Notes under the pieces: generated by a model
What the model was told of the DNA's origin: nothing
The model's database searches: none
What the model saw: only the letters and a program-made list of their open reading frames with translations
Assembly: GCA_020717925.1 (NCBI GenBank)
Contig: DYDL01000003.1
Coordinates: 1-41,870, forward strand
DNA: 41,870 nucleotides
Direction: 5' to 3'
From: Desulfocapsa sp.
GTDB lineage: Bacteria > Desulfobacterota > Desulfobulbia > Desulfobulbales > CG2-30-60-27
Part shown: piece by piece, positions 31,178 through 38,945 of the stretch
Position numbering within the stretch: position 1 is the first letter of the stretch
Layout of the letters: the number at the start of each line of letters is the position of its first letter
Translations under genes and position numbers: made by a program

Positions 31178-34100
31178 ATGGCAAGGCTGACAGGTGCTAT
31201 TTTGCTCGCAGTGCTACTGACGGCCGGGCGTTTACTGGCCGCGGAGCCCAGCATGGCCACCTATACCGCCGTGCCGCCCTTCTTGGCCCATGGCGCCAAA
31301 CCGAATATCCTCATTATCCTGGATAACTCCCTGTCCATGAACTTCAACGCTTATGGCTCCCCGCCCGCCGCCAACGGCCTGGTGCCGAATCAGCCCTATG
31401 TCGGCCCGCCCGCCTGCGATAGGGAGTGCCAAAGCTATTATGGCTACTTCAATCCAGAGTGGTTCTACCATTTCAGCTCCACCAAATTTGTGCATAAATA
31501 CCGCAAGCTGCAGTACCAGGGCGGCGGCTGCACCAACGCCTGGCAGGTGGCGGATACCAGCGGCGCCCTAGCCTGCCTGGCCGATGCCCAGGTGGCGGCC
31601 GAGCAGTTGTGGGATGGTAACTGGCTGAACTGGGCGACCATGCGGCGCATTGATGTGGCCCGTAAGGTGCTCATGGGCGGCCGGGCCTCGGCCGCCACTG
31701 GCGTTGGCAGGCAGACCTTGTATGGCGAAGCGCCGACCCAGGCCGGGCAAACCTTTGTCAAACTCCATGACAGCACCAAGAGCAGCGGCGCGGCGGTGTC
31801 GCCGTACGCGGGCAGCTATTATTACGGCGTGGCTGACGGCGCGCTCTATGTGAGCCAGGAGAGCAATCCCTTTGCCCAGGCGGATCGTTATCCGATCGCG
31901 GTGGACAAACAGGAAGCCTATGAGCCCAACGATTTTCACGGGCACAATGTGGCCGGCGTGCTCCAACGGGTCGGCGACCTGGCGCGCTGGGGCAGCGAGT
32001 TTTTTAACCAGGGCACTGGCGTCAACGGTTCCGGCGGCTTCATCGCCCATCCCGTGGGTAGCGATATTCAGACCATTGTCGCCGATTTCGCCCATGCCAG
32101 CGCCGATACCCGCAGCCCGCTGGCCGAGGCCTTTTATGTGGCCATGCAGTATTTCCGGCAGCAGGAGGTGCAGGCCGGGCTGGATTATCCTGGTAATTCG
32201 ATTCCACACGGCAGCCCGGAGCAGGATCCATATTACAATGGCGAGGAATTCGTGCCCTGCTCTAGCAGTTTCGTCATCCTGTTCAGCGATGGCGCTTCGA
32301 CCAAGGACAGCAAGATCCCGGCGGAGTACAAGGATTACGATCATGACGGCGACCATACTGCCTGCGATGAAGAGCTTGGCAGCAACTGCGACTATGCCGA
32401 CGGCGGCACGGATTTTCTTGACGATCTGGCCCTCTATGCCCGCACTGTTGACTTGCGCCCCGACCTGGCGGGCGGGCAGCACCTGATCCTTTACCCGATC
32501 CATGCCTTTGGCAATGATGCCTCGGCCCGCATGCTCATGCAGGACGCGGCCAAAAACGGCGGCTTTGTGGACAGCAACAACAACCAGATCCCAGACCTGA
32601 ACCAGGAGTGGGATGCCAACAACGACACCCTGCCTGACACCTATTTCGAGGCCACGGACGGGGCGCGGCTGGAGGGCGCCCTGCAGAGCGCCATCGTGGA
32701 TATCTTCGCCAAGAGTGCCTCCGGCACCTCTGTTGCCATGCTGACCACCTCCGCATCTGGAGAGGGCACCGTGGTGCAGGCCTCTTTTGCGCCGCGGCTT
32801 ACCGAGGTAGCGCTGGATGGCGGCCGCCTGGAGTCCGCTACCTGGGCCGGGGCATTGCAGTCGCTCTGGGTGGATCCATGGGGCATGCTGCGCGAGGACA
32901 CCGATCAGGACCAGCAATTGGAGGTCGCGGCCGATCGGGTGGTGCGCTTTCGGGTGGACGAGCAGGGCAACACGGTGGTCGATCGCTTCGCGGTGTCGGC
33001 CGCATTTCCTTACCCTGACCTGCAAAACGACAGCCCCTTGCCCGCCGTGGCCATGACCGACCTGTGGCCGGTGTGGGATGCCGGCGCGGTGCTGGCCGCG
33101 ACCCGGCCCGACGACCGGACGATCCATACCAGTCTGGATGGCGCCGGCTTCACCGCCTTTGAGCATGCCAATGCCAACCTCATCCGTCCGTACCTCGGGG
33201 TGAAGGATGGCGTTGCCTGGGGCTATCTGGGCAACAGCCATACGGACCGGGGTGCCAATCTCATCCGCTATATCCGCGGCCAGGACACGGGATTGGCGGG
33301 CATTACCCAGGTGCGCAACCGCACCGTTAATGGCCGCACCCTGAAGCTCGGGGATACCATTCATGCCACCCCGGTGAGCGTGGCCGGGCCGCCCGACCGC
33401 TTCGGCCTGATCTACGGCGATCTCTCCTATGAGGCCTATGCCCAAAAATATACCCCGCGGCGGGAGCCTGGCACTGCCAACGTCCTGGGCCGGGAGACCA
33501 TGGTCTACGTCGGGGCCAACGATGGCATGCTGCACGCCTTTACCTCCTGGTTATACGACGCCGAGGCGCGGGCATTTATCAAGCCGGCCAGTGCCGGGGC
33601 TGGGGAGACCATTGGCGCCGAGTTGTGGGCCTATATTCCCCAGGCCCTGCTACCCCACCTGAAGTGGCTGGCTCGGCCGGATTATGGTCATGTTTATTAT
33701 GTTGACCTGCCGCCCAAGGTCGGTGATGCCAGGATCTTTCCGGATGATGCCGTGCATCCCAATGGCTGGGGCACCGTGCTGGTCGGCGGCCTGGGCCTGG
33801 GCGGCAAGGAGATCGAGGTCGTTGACGACTTCAATTATGACGGCATCGACGTCACCCGGCGCTTCACTTCAAGCTACTTCGCCATCGACATCACCAATCC
33901 GCGCGCCCCACGTCTGCTCTGGGAAAGGAGCTATGATGACCTGGGACTCACCACCTGCGCCCCGGCCATCGTCAAGGTTGGCCCTCTGGACATGAAGACC
34001 CGGACCTGGGATGACAAGTGGTTTCTCGTCCTGGGCTCCGGCCCCAGCGGGAACCAGGGGAGCTTTGATGGCTTCAACGGTAAGAGCGCAATCAACGGCC

Positions 34101-35182
34101 ATATCTATATCATTGATCTGGCCACCGGCGAGCCATACCGTAATGGAGCGCACGACTGGCTCTTTGCCACCGATGACCCCAAGGGTTTCCTGGGTGGGGC
34201 TGCCCCCTTTGACATGGGGTTGAATTATAACGTGGACGCCATCTATCTGACCGAGGCCCATGAGAATGCGGCTGGCGGCAGTGAGGGGGCGGTCTACAAG
34301 ATTACGGTTCCCTGGCTGTGCACGGCCGGCAATTGCGGCGGTGTGCCATACGGCGGCAACGCGGGCGGGTCATATGTCCGTGACCCCCTTGACCCCGCTC
34401 ACCCCTGGCGCCTGAGCAAACTTTTTGCCTCGCCACGCCCCATTACCGCCCCGCCCGCCCTGAGCCTGGACTTTGACAAGCGGGTCTGGGTCTACTTTGG
34501 CACGGGCCGTTACTTCAGCCAGGAAGACCGCGCCAGCACGGAGCAGGAATATCTGTATGGCGTCATGGACCCCTTCTTTAATCAGGAACACCGGCCAGAC
34601 TATTTTCACAATATTGATACGAGCTGCACTGTGACTGGCGATACGCTCCTGGATGGCACCGGGCTCATGGTCACCGCTGACGGCGGGGTGTATCGGGCCG
34701 ATGACCTCGGTTATTACGGTGAGTTCGAACATCTTCTGCAAGAGCAGGGGCAAAGGGACGGCTGGCGACACCGGCTGACCACCACCGGCGAACGGTCGTT
34801 GAGCAAGCCGGTGATCGCTGGCGGCTTAACCCTGTTCACCACCTTTGTCCCCAGCCAGGCGCTCTGCGATTACGGCGGCCGTAGCGCGTTGCATGCCCTG
34901 TACTTTGAAACTGGCACCGCCAACCAGCGGCCGGTTTGGGACAACGGCGTAGAGGAGATCAATCTACCCGGCATCAATACGCCCGTAACCCGGGTCAAGG
35001 CGACCCTGGACCTGGGTCAGGGGTTGGCCGCCAGTTCGGCTCTCCATATCGGCCAGGAACCGGATGGCGCCATCACCGCCATTATCCAGAAAAGCACCGG
35101 CGAACTCGCCGACCTCCTCTTCACCCCGGCCTTCAAGGTGCGCAGCGGTTTGCGTTCCTGGAAGGATATGACGGTGGAATAG
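31178..35182 (+). CDS. pilY1: PilY1, cluster 1: VWA domain and beta-propeller tip protein
   Basis: 1,334 residues. A signal peptide ends near Ala22 (LLAA/EP). The N-terminal part has a von Willebrand A fold with a complete MIDAS-type DNSLSM at 49-54. The middle carries acidic loops (DSNNNQIPD, DANNDTLPD) followed by YFEATDGARLEGAL. The C-terminal half is the PilY1 beta-propeller, with a calcium site of the DxNxDGxxD type at about 884-892 (DFNYDGID). PilY1 sits at the pilus tip, promotes extension and mediates adhesion. It ends with KVRSG...SWKDMTVE; this end is duplicated in decayed form at 35764-35813. Confidence 0.95.
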   Translation: MARLTGAILLAVLLTAGRLLAAEPSMATYTAVPPFLAHGAKPNILIILDNSLSMNFNAYGSPPAANGLVPNQPYVGPPACDRECQSYYGYFNPEWFYHFSSTKFVHKYRKLQYQGGGCTNAWQVADTSGALACLADAQVAAEQLWDGNWLNWATMRRIDVARKVLMGGRASAATGVGRQTLYGEAPTQAGQTFVKLHDSTKSSGAAVSPYAGSYYYGVADGALYVSQESNPFAQADRYPIAVDKQEAYEPNDFHGHNVAGVLQRVGDLARWGSEFFNQGTGVNGSGGFIAHPVGSDIQTIVADFAHASADTRSPLAEAFYVAMQYFRQQEVQAGLDYPGNSIPHGSPEQDPYYNGEEFVPCSSSFVILFSDGASTKDSKIPAEYKDYDHDGDHTACDEELGSNCDYADGGTDFLDDLALYARTVDLRPDLAGGQHLILYPIHAFGNDASARMLMQDAAKNGGFVDSNNNQIPDLNQEWDANNDTLPDTYFEATDGARLEGALQSAIVDIFAKSASGTSVAMLTTSASGEGTVVQASFAPRLTEVALDGGRLESATWAGALQSLWVDPWGMLREDTDQDQQLEVAADRVVRFRVDEQGNTVVDRFAVSAAFPYPDLQNDSPLPAVAMTDLWPVWDAGAVLAATRPDDRTIHTSLDGAGFTAFEHANANLIRPYLGVKDGVAWGYLGNSHTDRGANLIRYIRGQDTGLAGITQVRNRTVNGRTLKLGDTIHATPVSVAGPPDRFGLIYGDLSYEAYAQKYTPRREPGTANVLGRETMVYVGANDGMLHAFTSWLYDAEARAFIKPASAGAGETIGAELWAYIPQALLPHLKWLARPDYGHVYYVDLPPKVGDARIFPDDAVHPNGWGTVLVGGLGLGGKEIEVVDDFNYDGIDVTRRFTSSYFAIDITNPRAPRLLWERSYDDLGLTTCAPAIVKVGPLDMKTRTWDDKWFLVLGSGPSGNQGSFDGFNGKSAINGHIYIIDLATGEPYRNGAHDWLFATDDPKGFLGGAAPFDMGLNYNVDAIYLTEAHENAAGGSEGAVYKITVPWLCTAGNCGGVPYGGNAGGSYVRDPLDPAHPWRLSKLFASPRPITAPPALSLDFDKRVWVYFGTGRYFSQEDRASTEQEYLYGVMDPFFNQEHRPDYFHNIDTSCTVTGDTLLDGTGLMVTADGGVYRADDLGYYGEFEHLLQEQGQRDGWRHRLTTTGERSLSKPVIAGGLTLFTTFVPSQALCDYGGRSALHALYFETGTANQRPVWDNGVEEINLPGINTPVTRVKATLDLGQGLAASSALHIGQEPDGAITAIIQKSTGELADLLFTPAFKVRSGLRSWKDMTVE

Positions 35183-35231
35183 AAGAAGCTGCAACCGAAC
35201 CGATTGCAATAATATAGTCCGACGTTAGACC

Positions 35232-35453
35232 TCAGGCATGTTTCACTTTGGTCTGTGCTATCCGAATGAGGGAACGAAGGGCGTCATTGACCGCCTTTGC
35301 ATCCGGGAAGGCGGCGGAAACGTCATCATCAAGTTTGACGATATTCACCCCTTGCCGATAGCGGGCGGCATACTTGCCACGTACCCCCCCGGGCATCGAA
35401 GCAAAATCATATTCCGACCTCAAATCGTCAGGCGCTTTAACAGCTTTTTTCAT
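35232..35453 (-). CDS. BrnA-like antitoxin partner of BrnT
   Basis: About 73 residues from the ATG at 35453; an upstream ATG at 35531 in the same frame is not favoured because it lies deep in brnT. The sequence VRGKYAARYRQGVNIVKLDD and the ending FPDAKAVNDALRSLIRIA are those of small antitoxins commonly encoded behind BrnT toxins, distinct from classical BrnA. Overlaps the toxin gene by 17 bases. Confidence 0.75.
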   Translation of the reverse strand: MKKAVKAPDDLRSEYDFASMPGGVRGKYAARYRQGVNIVKLDDDVSAAFPDAKAVNDALRSLIRIAQTKVKHA

Positions 35454-35712
35454 AAAAATTTCGCTCCGTTCGTGTCGCTTCACGTGCTGATATGATTCGG
35501 GTCCGCTCATCCCTGTCCGTGTGAGAGACAACCAAGACCCGCCCAGCCTCTGACATGCCGATAATCAGAAAGCGGGTCTCATCGTCGGAATGGTCCAGAT
35601 CCGGGAAGACATTCGCAAGAGCGTCGGCAAAGACTGTTGCGGCTTCATTAAATGAAACCCCATGCTTGCGCAGGTTCGCGGCGGCCTTTGTTCCGTGCCA
35701 TTCAAATTTCAC
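35437..35712 (-). CDS. brnT: BrnT-family ribonuclease toxin
   Basis: About 91 residues from the GTG at 35712 (VKFEWHGTKAAANLRKHGVS), which has GGGGGG upstream. The BrnT signature KFEWxxxKAAxNxxKHGVSF is complete, and the end contains RTRIISAREATRTERNFYE. BrnT toxins have a RelE-like RNase fold. The pair lies between two pilus operons, with a decayed pilY1 end beyond it. Confidence 0.88.
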   Translation of the reverse strand: MKFEWHGTKAAANLRKHGVSFNEAATVFADALANVFPDLDHSDDETRFLIIGMSEAGRVLVVSHTDRDERTRIISAREATRTERNFYEKSC

Positions 35713-35763
35713 AGTCCCCCCTGTGCTTACTTTTTTTATTGTATAACACAACCGGACACGATG

Positions 35764-35813
35764 CAAGGTGCGCAGTGGGCAGGCTTGCCTGGAAGGATAT
35801 GACGGTGAAATAA
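35764..35813 (+). pseudogene. Remnant of a second pilY1 3' end
   Basis: CAAGGTGCGCAG and CCTGGAAGGATATGACGGTG occur here and at the end of the intact pilY1 (35134-35182) in the same orientation and order, with only a short divergent middle and one indel. The translated end would be WKDMTVK plus stop instead of WKDMTVE. No other pilY1 sequence precedes it; the brnT module lies directly between the two copies. Downstream, 35814-36098 holds a run of ten C (35865-35874) and AT-rich sequence but no gene. Confidence 0.75.
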
Positions 35814-36098
35814 GCGGTCATATGTCAGCGGTCAGCTTTCAGTTCTTCCATCACACTCCCAACTCCCCCCCCCCACAAAGTTTACAAATCATAATTAGCT
35901 GGAATAATGATAAATAATCAACCATTATTAACTTTATTAATAATGAGCCCGGCGGAATCGATATAAAATGAGCGGGTTGCATGACAACTGGCTTAGGGGC
36001 GGGGAGTGAGGAGGAATTTTTTTATGGCGCCGCGCCCCGCGGTTTGCTAAGGCTGACATCCTGCAATGGGCCGCATATTTATTGCATACTGAGCGCGT

Positions 36099-36114
36099 TG
36101 GAACGGAAATTGCT
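36099..36114 (+). promoter_or_regulatory. Sigma-54 promoter of minor-pilin cluster 2
   Basis: TGGAACGGAAATTGCT matches TGGCACG-N4-TTGCW at all but one consensus position and has exact GG-N10-GC spacing. It lies 64 bases before the start of the GspH/FimT gene. Only TGACA half-sites (near 35980 and 36054) are seen upstream. Confidence 0.7.
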
Positions 36115-36178
36115 CTTGCACTGGCATGAAGGGGAAGGCGCAAGGAAGGACGATCTTACCAGGGAAAGGGACAGAGGC

Positions 36179-36754
36179 ATGGGATTATTGCATAAACTGT
36201 TGCGGAGCGGGCAACGGCCAGGGCGGCATCAGGGGGGCTTCACCCTGGCGGAACTGATGATGGTCATCGCCATCATCGGTATCCTGTCCGCCATCGGCAT
36301 TCCCGCCATGGTCAGTACCTATCCAGATTACCAGCTCAAGGCGGCGGCCCGGGACATAGTCTCCAATTTCCAGAAGGCCAAGTTGGAGGCGGCGAAGCGC
36401 AACACTTGGGTCACGGTGACTTTCAATCAGCCGGTAAATGGAATAACGTATGACTACGTCGTCTTTGTGGACAGCAATCAAAACCATCAATTCGACGCAG
36501 CGGCCGACACAGCGCTCGCCCAGACTGATTTTTCCGGCTACGGCGGGGGCGTTACCATGGTTTCCAACACCTTTGGCCTGAACGCCGACGCCACCCCACT
36601 TCCTTGTTTCACCTTCACCCCTCGCGGGTTGCCGAAAGGCAACAACGACCTGGCAACAACCGGAACGGTGCGGCTCACAAACCGCAAGGGGGTCGGGATC
36701 ACCAAATACGACGTGACGCTCAACACCATGGGAGGGTTCAGCATTGTACGTTAA
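36179..36754 (+). CDS. fimT: GspH/FimT-type minor pilin, cluster 2
   Basis: 191 residues from the ATG at 36179. Leader MGLLHKLLRSGQRPGRHQGG, cleavage before Phe21, FTLAELMMVIAIIGILSAIG with Glu at +5. YQLKAAARDIVSNFQKAKLE follows, as in the cluster 1 copy, then a strand with DYVVFVDSNQNHQFD and the C-terminal FTPRGLP. Only distantly similar to the cluster 1 copy, so the two operons have diverged or have different origins. A longer upstream frame is not supported. Confidence 0.87.
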   Translation: MGLLHKLLRSGQRPGRHQGGFTLAELMMVIAIIGILSAIGIPAMVSTYPDYQLKAAARDIVSNFQKAKLEAAKRNTWVTVTFNQPVNGITYDYVVFVDSNQNHQFDAAADTALAQTDFSGYGGGVTMVSNTFGLNADATPLPCFTFTPRGLPKGNNDLATTGTVRLTNRKGVGITKYDVTLNTMGGFSIVR

Positions 36755-36776
36755 TGGTGTTGCCAAAAAAAAGAGC

Positions 36777-37649
36777 ATGAGCCGGATGCGGATACAGCGG
36801 AACTCCAAAGGCTTCACCCTGGTGGAACTCATGATCACGGTCGTGATCTCCTCCTGCGTAGGCGGGGCGATCTTCGCCGCCTTTAACGCCATGCACCAGA
36901 GCTACCTGAAAGAGGACGCCACTGCCTATATGCAGTCCAATGTCCGGGCCGCCATGGAAATGCTGGAGCGCGATATCCGCTTGGCGGGCTATGACTGGAA
37001 TGGAACCATCAACCCGAGTCCGACCCTGTTTCCGGACGCGACGGTTGTTGTGCCGGGATCGCCTTCCTGGATCCATATGACCATGGACCTCAACGCGAAC
37101 AGGAGCGTGGCCGATGCCGACGAGGATATCGCCTATGGTTTCGCTCCGGCCGATGACGCGAACGGCGACGGCATCGCCGACGCGGGGGCGGCGCCGCTCG
37201 GGCGTAGAGACGGCAGCGTCGCGGTCCCAGCCTATGATCCCATGGCCACGGATATTCAAGCCATCGCCTTTGCCTATGCCTATGACGCCACTGGCGACAG
37301 AATTCCCGAAACCTATACCGTTGGCGGCACGCAACAAACCATCTGGGCCGCGAATCTTGCGGGCGACGGAAAATGGTACAATTTGGATACGAACGGTGAC
37401 GGCTTCATCGATGCCACCGATGGACCTGGCGCGGGAGGCAACGGTTTCATCGCGGGTACGGGCTCGGGCATAGCCATTAATTCGCTTAATATCCGGGCGG
37501 TACGAGTCTGGATCCTGGCCCGCGCCGCCCAGCCCGACCTCAACTATTCCGACTCAAACACCTACGTGATAGGCAACAAAGTCATTAGCCCCAACGACCA
37601 TTACCGTAGGCGGCTTCTGGAAACCACGGTGGTTTGTAAAAACAGGTAA
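36777..37649 (+). CDS. pilW: PilW-family minor pilin, cluster 2
   Basis: About 290 residues from the ATG at 36777 (a TTG at 36744 is less likely; an ATG at 36786 is also possible). Leader ending NSKG, cleavage before Phe13, FTLVELMITVVISSCVGGAI with Glu at +5. MEMLERDIRLAGYDW and the final NKVISPNDHYRRRLLETTVV match PilW. DDANGDGIAD and DTNGDGFIDATDG are again calcium-loop-like, in the same region as in cluster 1. Confidence 0.87.
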   Translation: MSRMRIQRNSKGFTLVELMITVVISSCVGGAIFAAFNAMHQSYLKEDATAYMQSNVRAAMEMLERDIRLAGYDWNGTINPSPTLFPDATVVVPGSPSWIHMTMDLNANRSVADADEDIAYGFAPADDANGDGIADAGAAPLGRRDGSVAVPAYDPMATDIQAIAFAYAYDATGDRIPETYTVGGTQQTIWAANLAGDGKWYNLDTNGDGFIDATDGPGAGGNGFIAGTGSGIAINSLNIRAVRVWILARAAQPDLNYSDSNTYVIGNKVISPNDHYRRRLLETTVVCKNR

Positions 37650-37667
37650 TAACATGGGATTGTTACA

Positions 37668-38144
37668 ATGATGGATACTTGCGCGAAAAACCAGGCCGGC
37701 TTCACGCTCATTGAGGTGATGATCGCCATCATTCTCTTTGCCATCGGCATTTTGGGCGTGGCCACCATGCAGACCACCGCCACGGGAGGCAACGCGGTGG
37801 CCATGACCATCACGGAACTTACCACCGTGGCCGCCCAGCGCATGGAGGCATTCAAGGCCCTGCCCATTGCCCAGTTGGTGGACATCAACCAAACTACCCC
37901 CGCCGATACCGGCGAGGCGGGTCTCGACAACAATGGAAGCGACGCCACGGTGGCGGGCGGCGCCGACTACTATTGGAGCCAACTCGGGCAGCGCGGCGAT
38001 GTGATCATCGCGGCCAATGTCGCGCCGGGCGTGCCCACACCGATCAGCGGCCTCTCCGGTTCCACCACCATCCGAGTCATTGCCTCCACAGTGAACGGTT
38101 CCCGAACCGTTACCTTGACTTCGGTCATTAACGCCTACCCTTAA
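37668..38144 (+). CDS. pilV: PilV-family minor pilin, cluster 2
   Basis: 158 residues. Leader MMDTCAKNQAG, cleavage before Phe12, FTLIEVMIAIILFAIGILGV with Glu at +5. ITELTTVAAQRMEAFKALPI and a beta-rich tail (TTIRVIASTVNGSRTVTLTS) are PilV-like. It lies 18 bases behind pilW and 25 bases before pilX. Confidence 0.87.
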   Translation: MMDTCAKNQAGFTLIEVMIAIILFAIGILGVATMQTTATGGNAVAMTITELTTVAAQRMEAFKALPIAQLVDINQTTPADTGEAGLDNNGSDATVAGGADYYWSQLGQRGDVIIAANVAPGVPTPISGLSGSTTIRVIASTVNGSRTVTLTSVINAYP

Positions 38145-38169
38145 AACCTGCCGCGCAAGGAACCGCACG

Positions 38170-38856
38170 ATGACACCCTCTATCTCCATCGCCAGAAACG
38201 AGAACGGCTTTGTGCTGGTGGCAGCCCTGTTGACTTTGCTCCTCCTGGTCATCATCGGCGTCTCCGCCACCACCACCTCCACCTTCGAGGTGCAGATCGC
38301 CGGTAATGAAAAAGTATACAACATGGCGTTTTACCAGGCAAACGGCGGCGTGGATCTTGGCGCGGAAATCCTGGAGCAGAACATCTCCTGCAGGACCGGC
38401 TTCCGCAACCTGAACGGTGACAATACGGTTGGCGATTCCGTTTACCAGAAATATCGCCCCCTGGTGGTCATTTCCGACTTCCAATACCATACACGCACGA
38501 GCCTGGTGTACAAACCGCTGAGCGCGGACGAGCAGGCCCTGTTGGTGGCGGCGGGGGCAACAGTCGAGGCACCCCAAATCCCCGATATGTTTTTGCCCGG
38601 CACGGTAGATCCAGCCGACCCGGATGCCACCATGCCCCGCACGCTGGTCAGCTTTGCCGGCCAAAACGAATGGAACCCGGGTGGCTCCATACAGATGGCT
38701 GCCGGTTATGAGGGACAGGGCAAGGGTTCCTCCGGAGGTGGCGTCACCATGGTCTACGATGTTACGTCCCGGCACATTGGCCTTGGCAACAGCGAGTCCA
38801 CGGTTCACCAGCAGTGGCGGCATGTTGTCGGGCAGGAAGGGCCATGCAATTATTAG
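38170..38856 (+). CDS. pilX: PilX-family minor pilin, cluster 2
   Basis: 228 residues. Short leader MTPSISIARNENG, cleavage before Phe14, FVLVAALLTLLLLVIIGVSA without Glu at +5, as in PilX. TTSTFEVQIAGNEKVYNMAF is the conserved region behind the helix. Unlike the cluster 1 copy, no repeat-derived leader is present. The protein ends with a cysteine (GPCNY) and is followed by pilY1 after 89 bases. Confidence 0.85.
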   Translation: MTPSISIARNENGFVLVAALLTLLLLVIIGVSATTTSTFEVQIAGNEKVYNMAFYQANGGVDLGAEILEQNISCRTGFRNLNGDNTVGDSVYQKYRPLVVISDFQYHTRTSLVYKPLSADEQALLVAAGATVEAPQIPDMFLPGTVDPADPDATMPRTLVSFAGQNEWNPGGSIQMAAGYEGQGKGSSGGGVTMVYDVTSRHIGLGNSESTVHQQWRHVVGQEGPCNY

Positions 38857-38945
38857 GAAAATCGGCCGATTGAAGGTTCATATGCCACCCTGTCGCCGCC
38901 TTTCGTGGACGGCGGGGCAGGCGCCAGAATAGAGGAGAGGTCATC

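Noticed and set aside
31568-33535. 655-codon open frame on the minus strand inside pilY1
   Set aside because: Antisense shadow of a GC-rich gene; no motifs, no ribosome site, and composition rich in His/Gly/Val/Ile as expected from reverse reading of pilY1.
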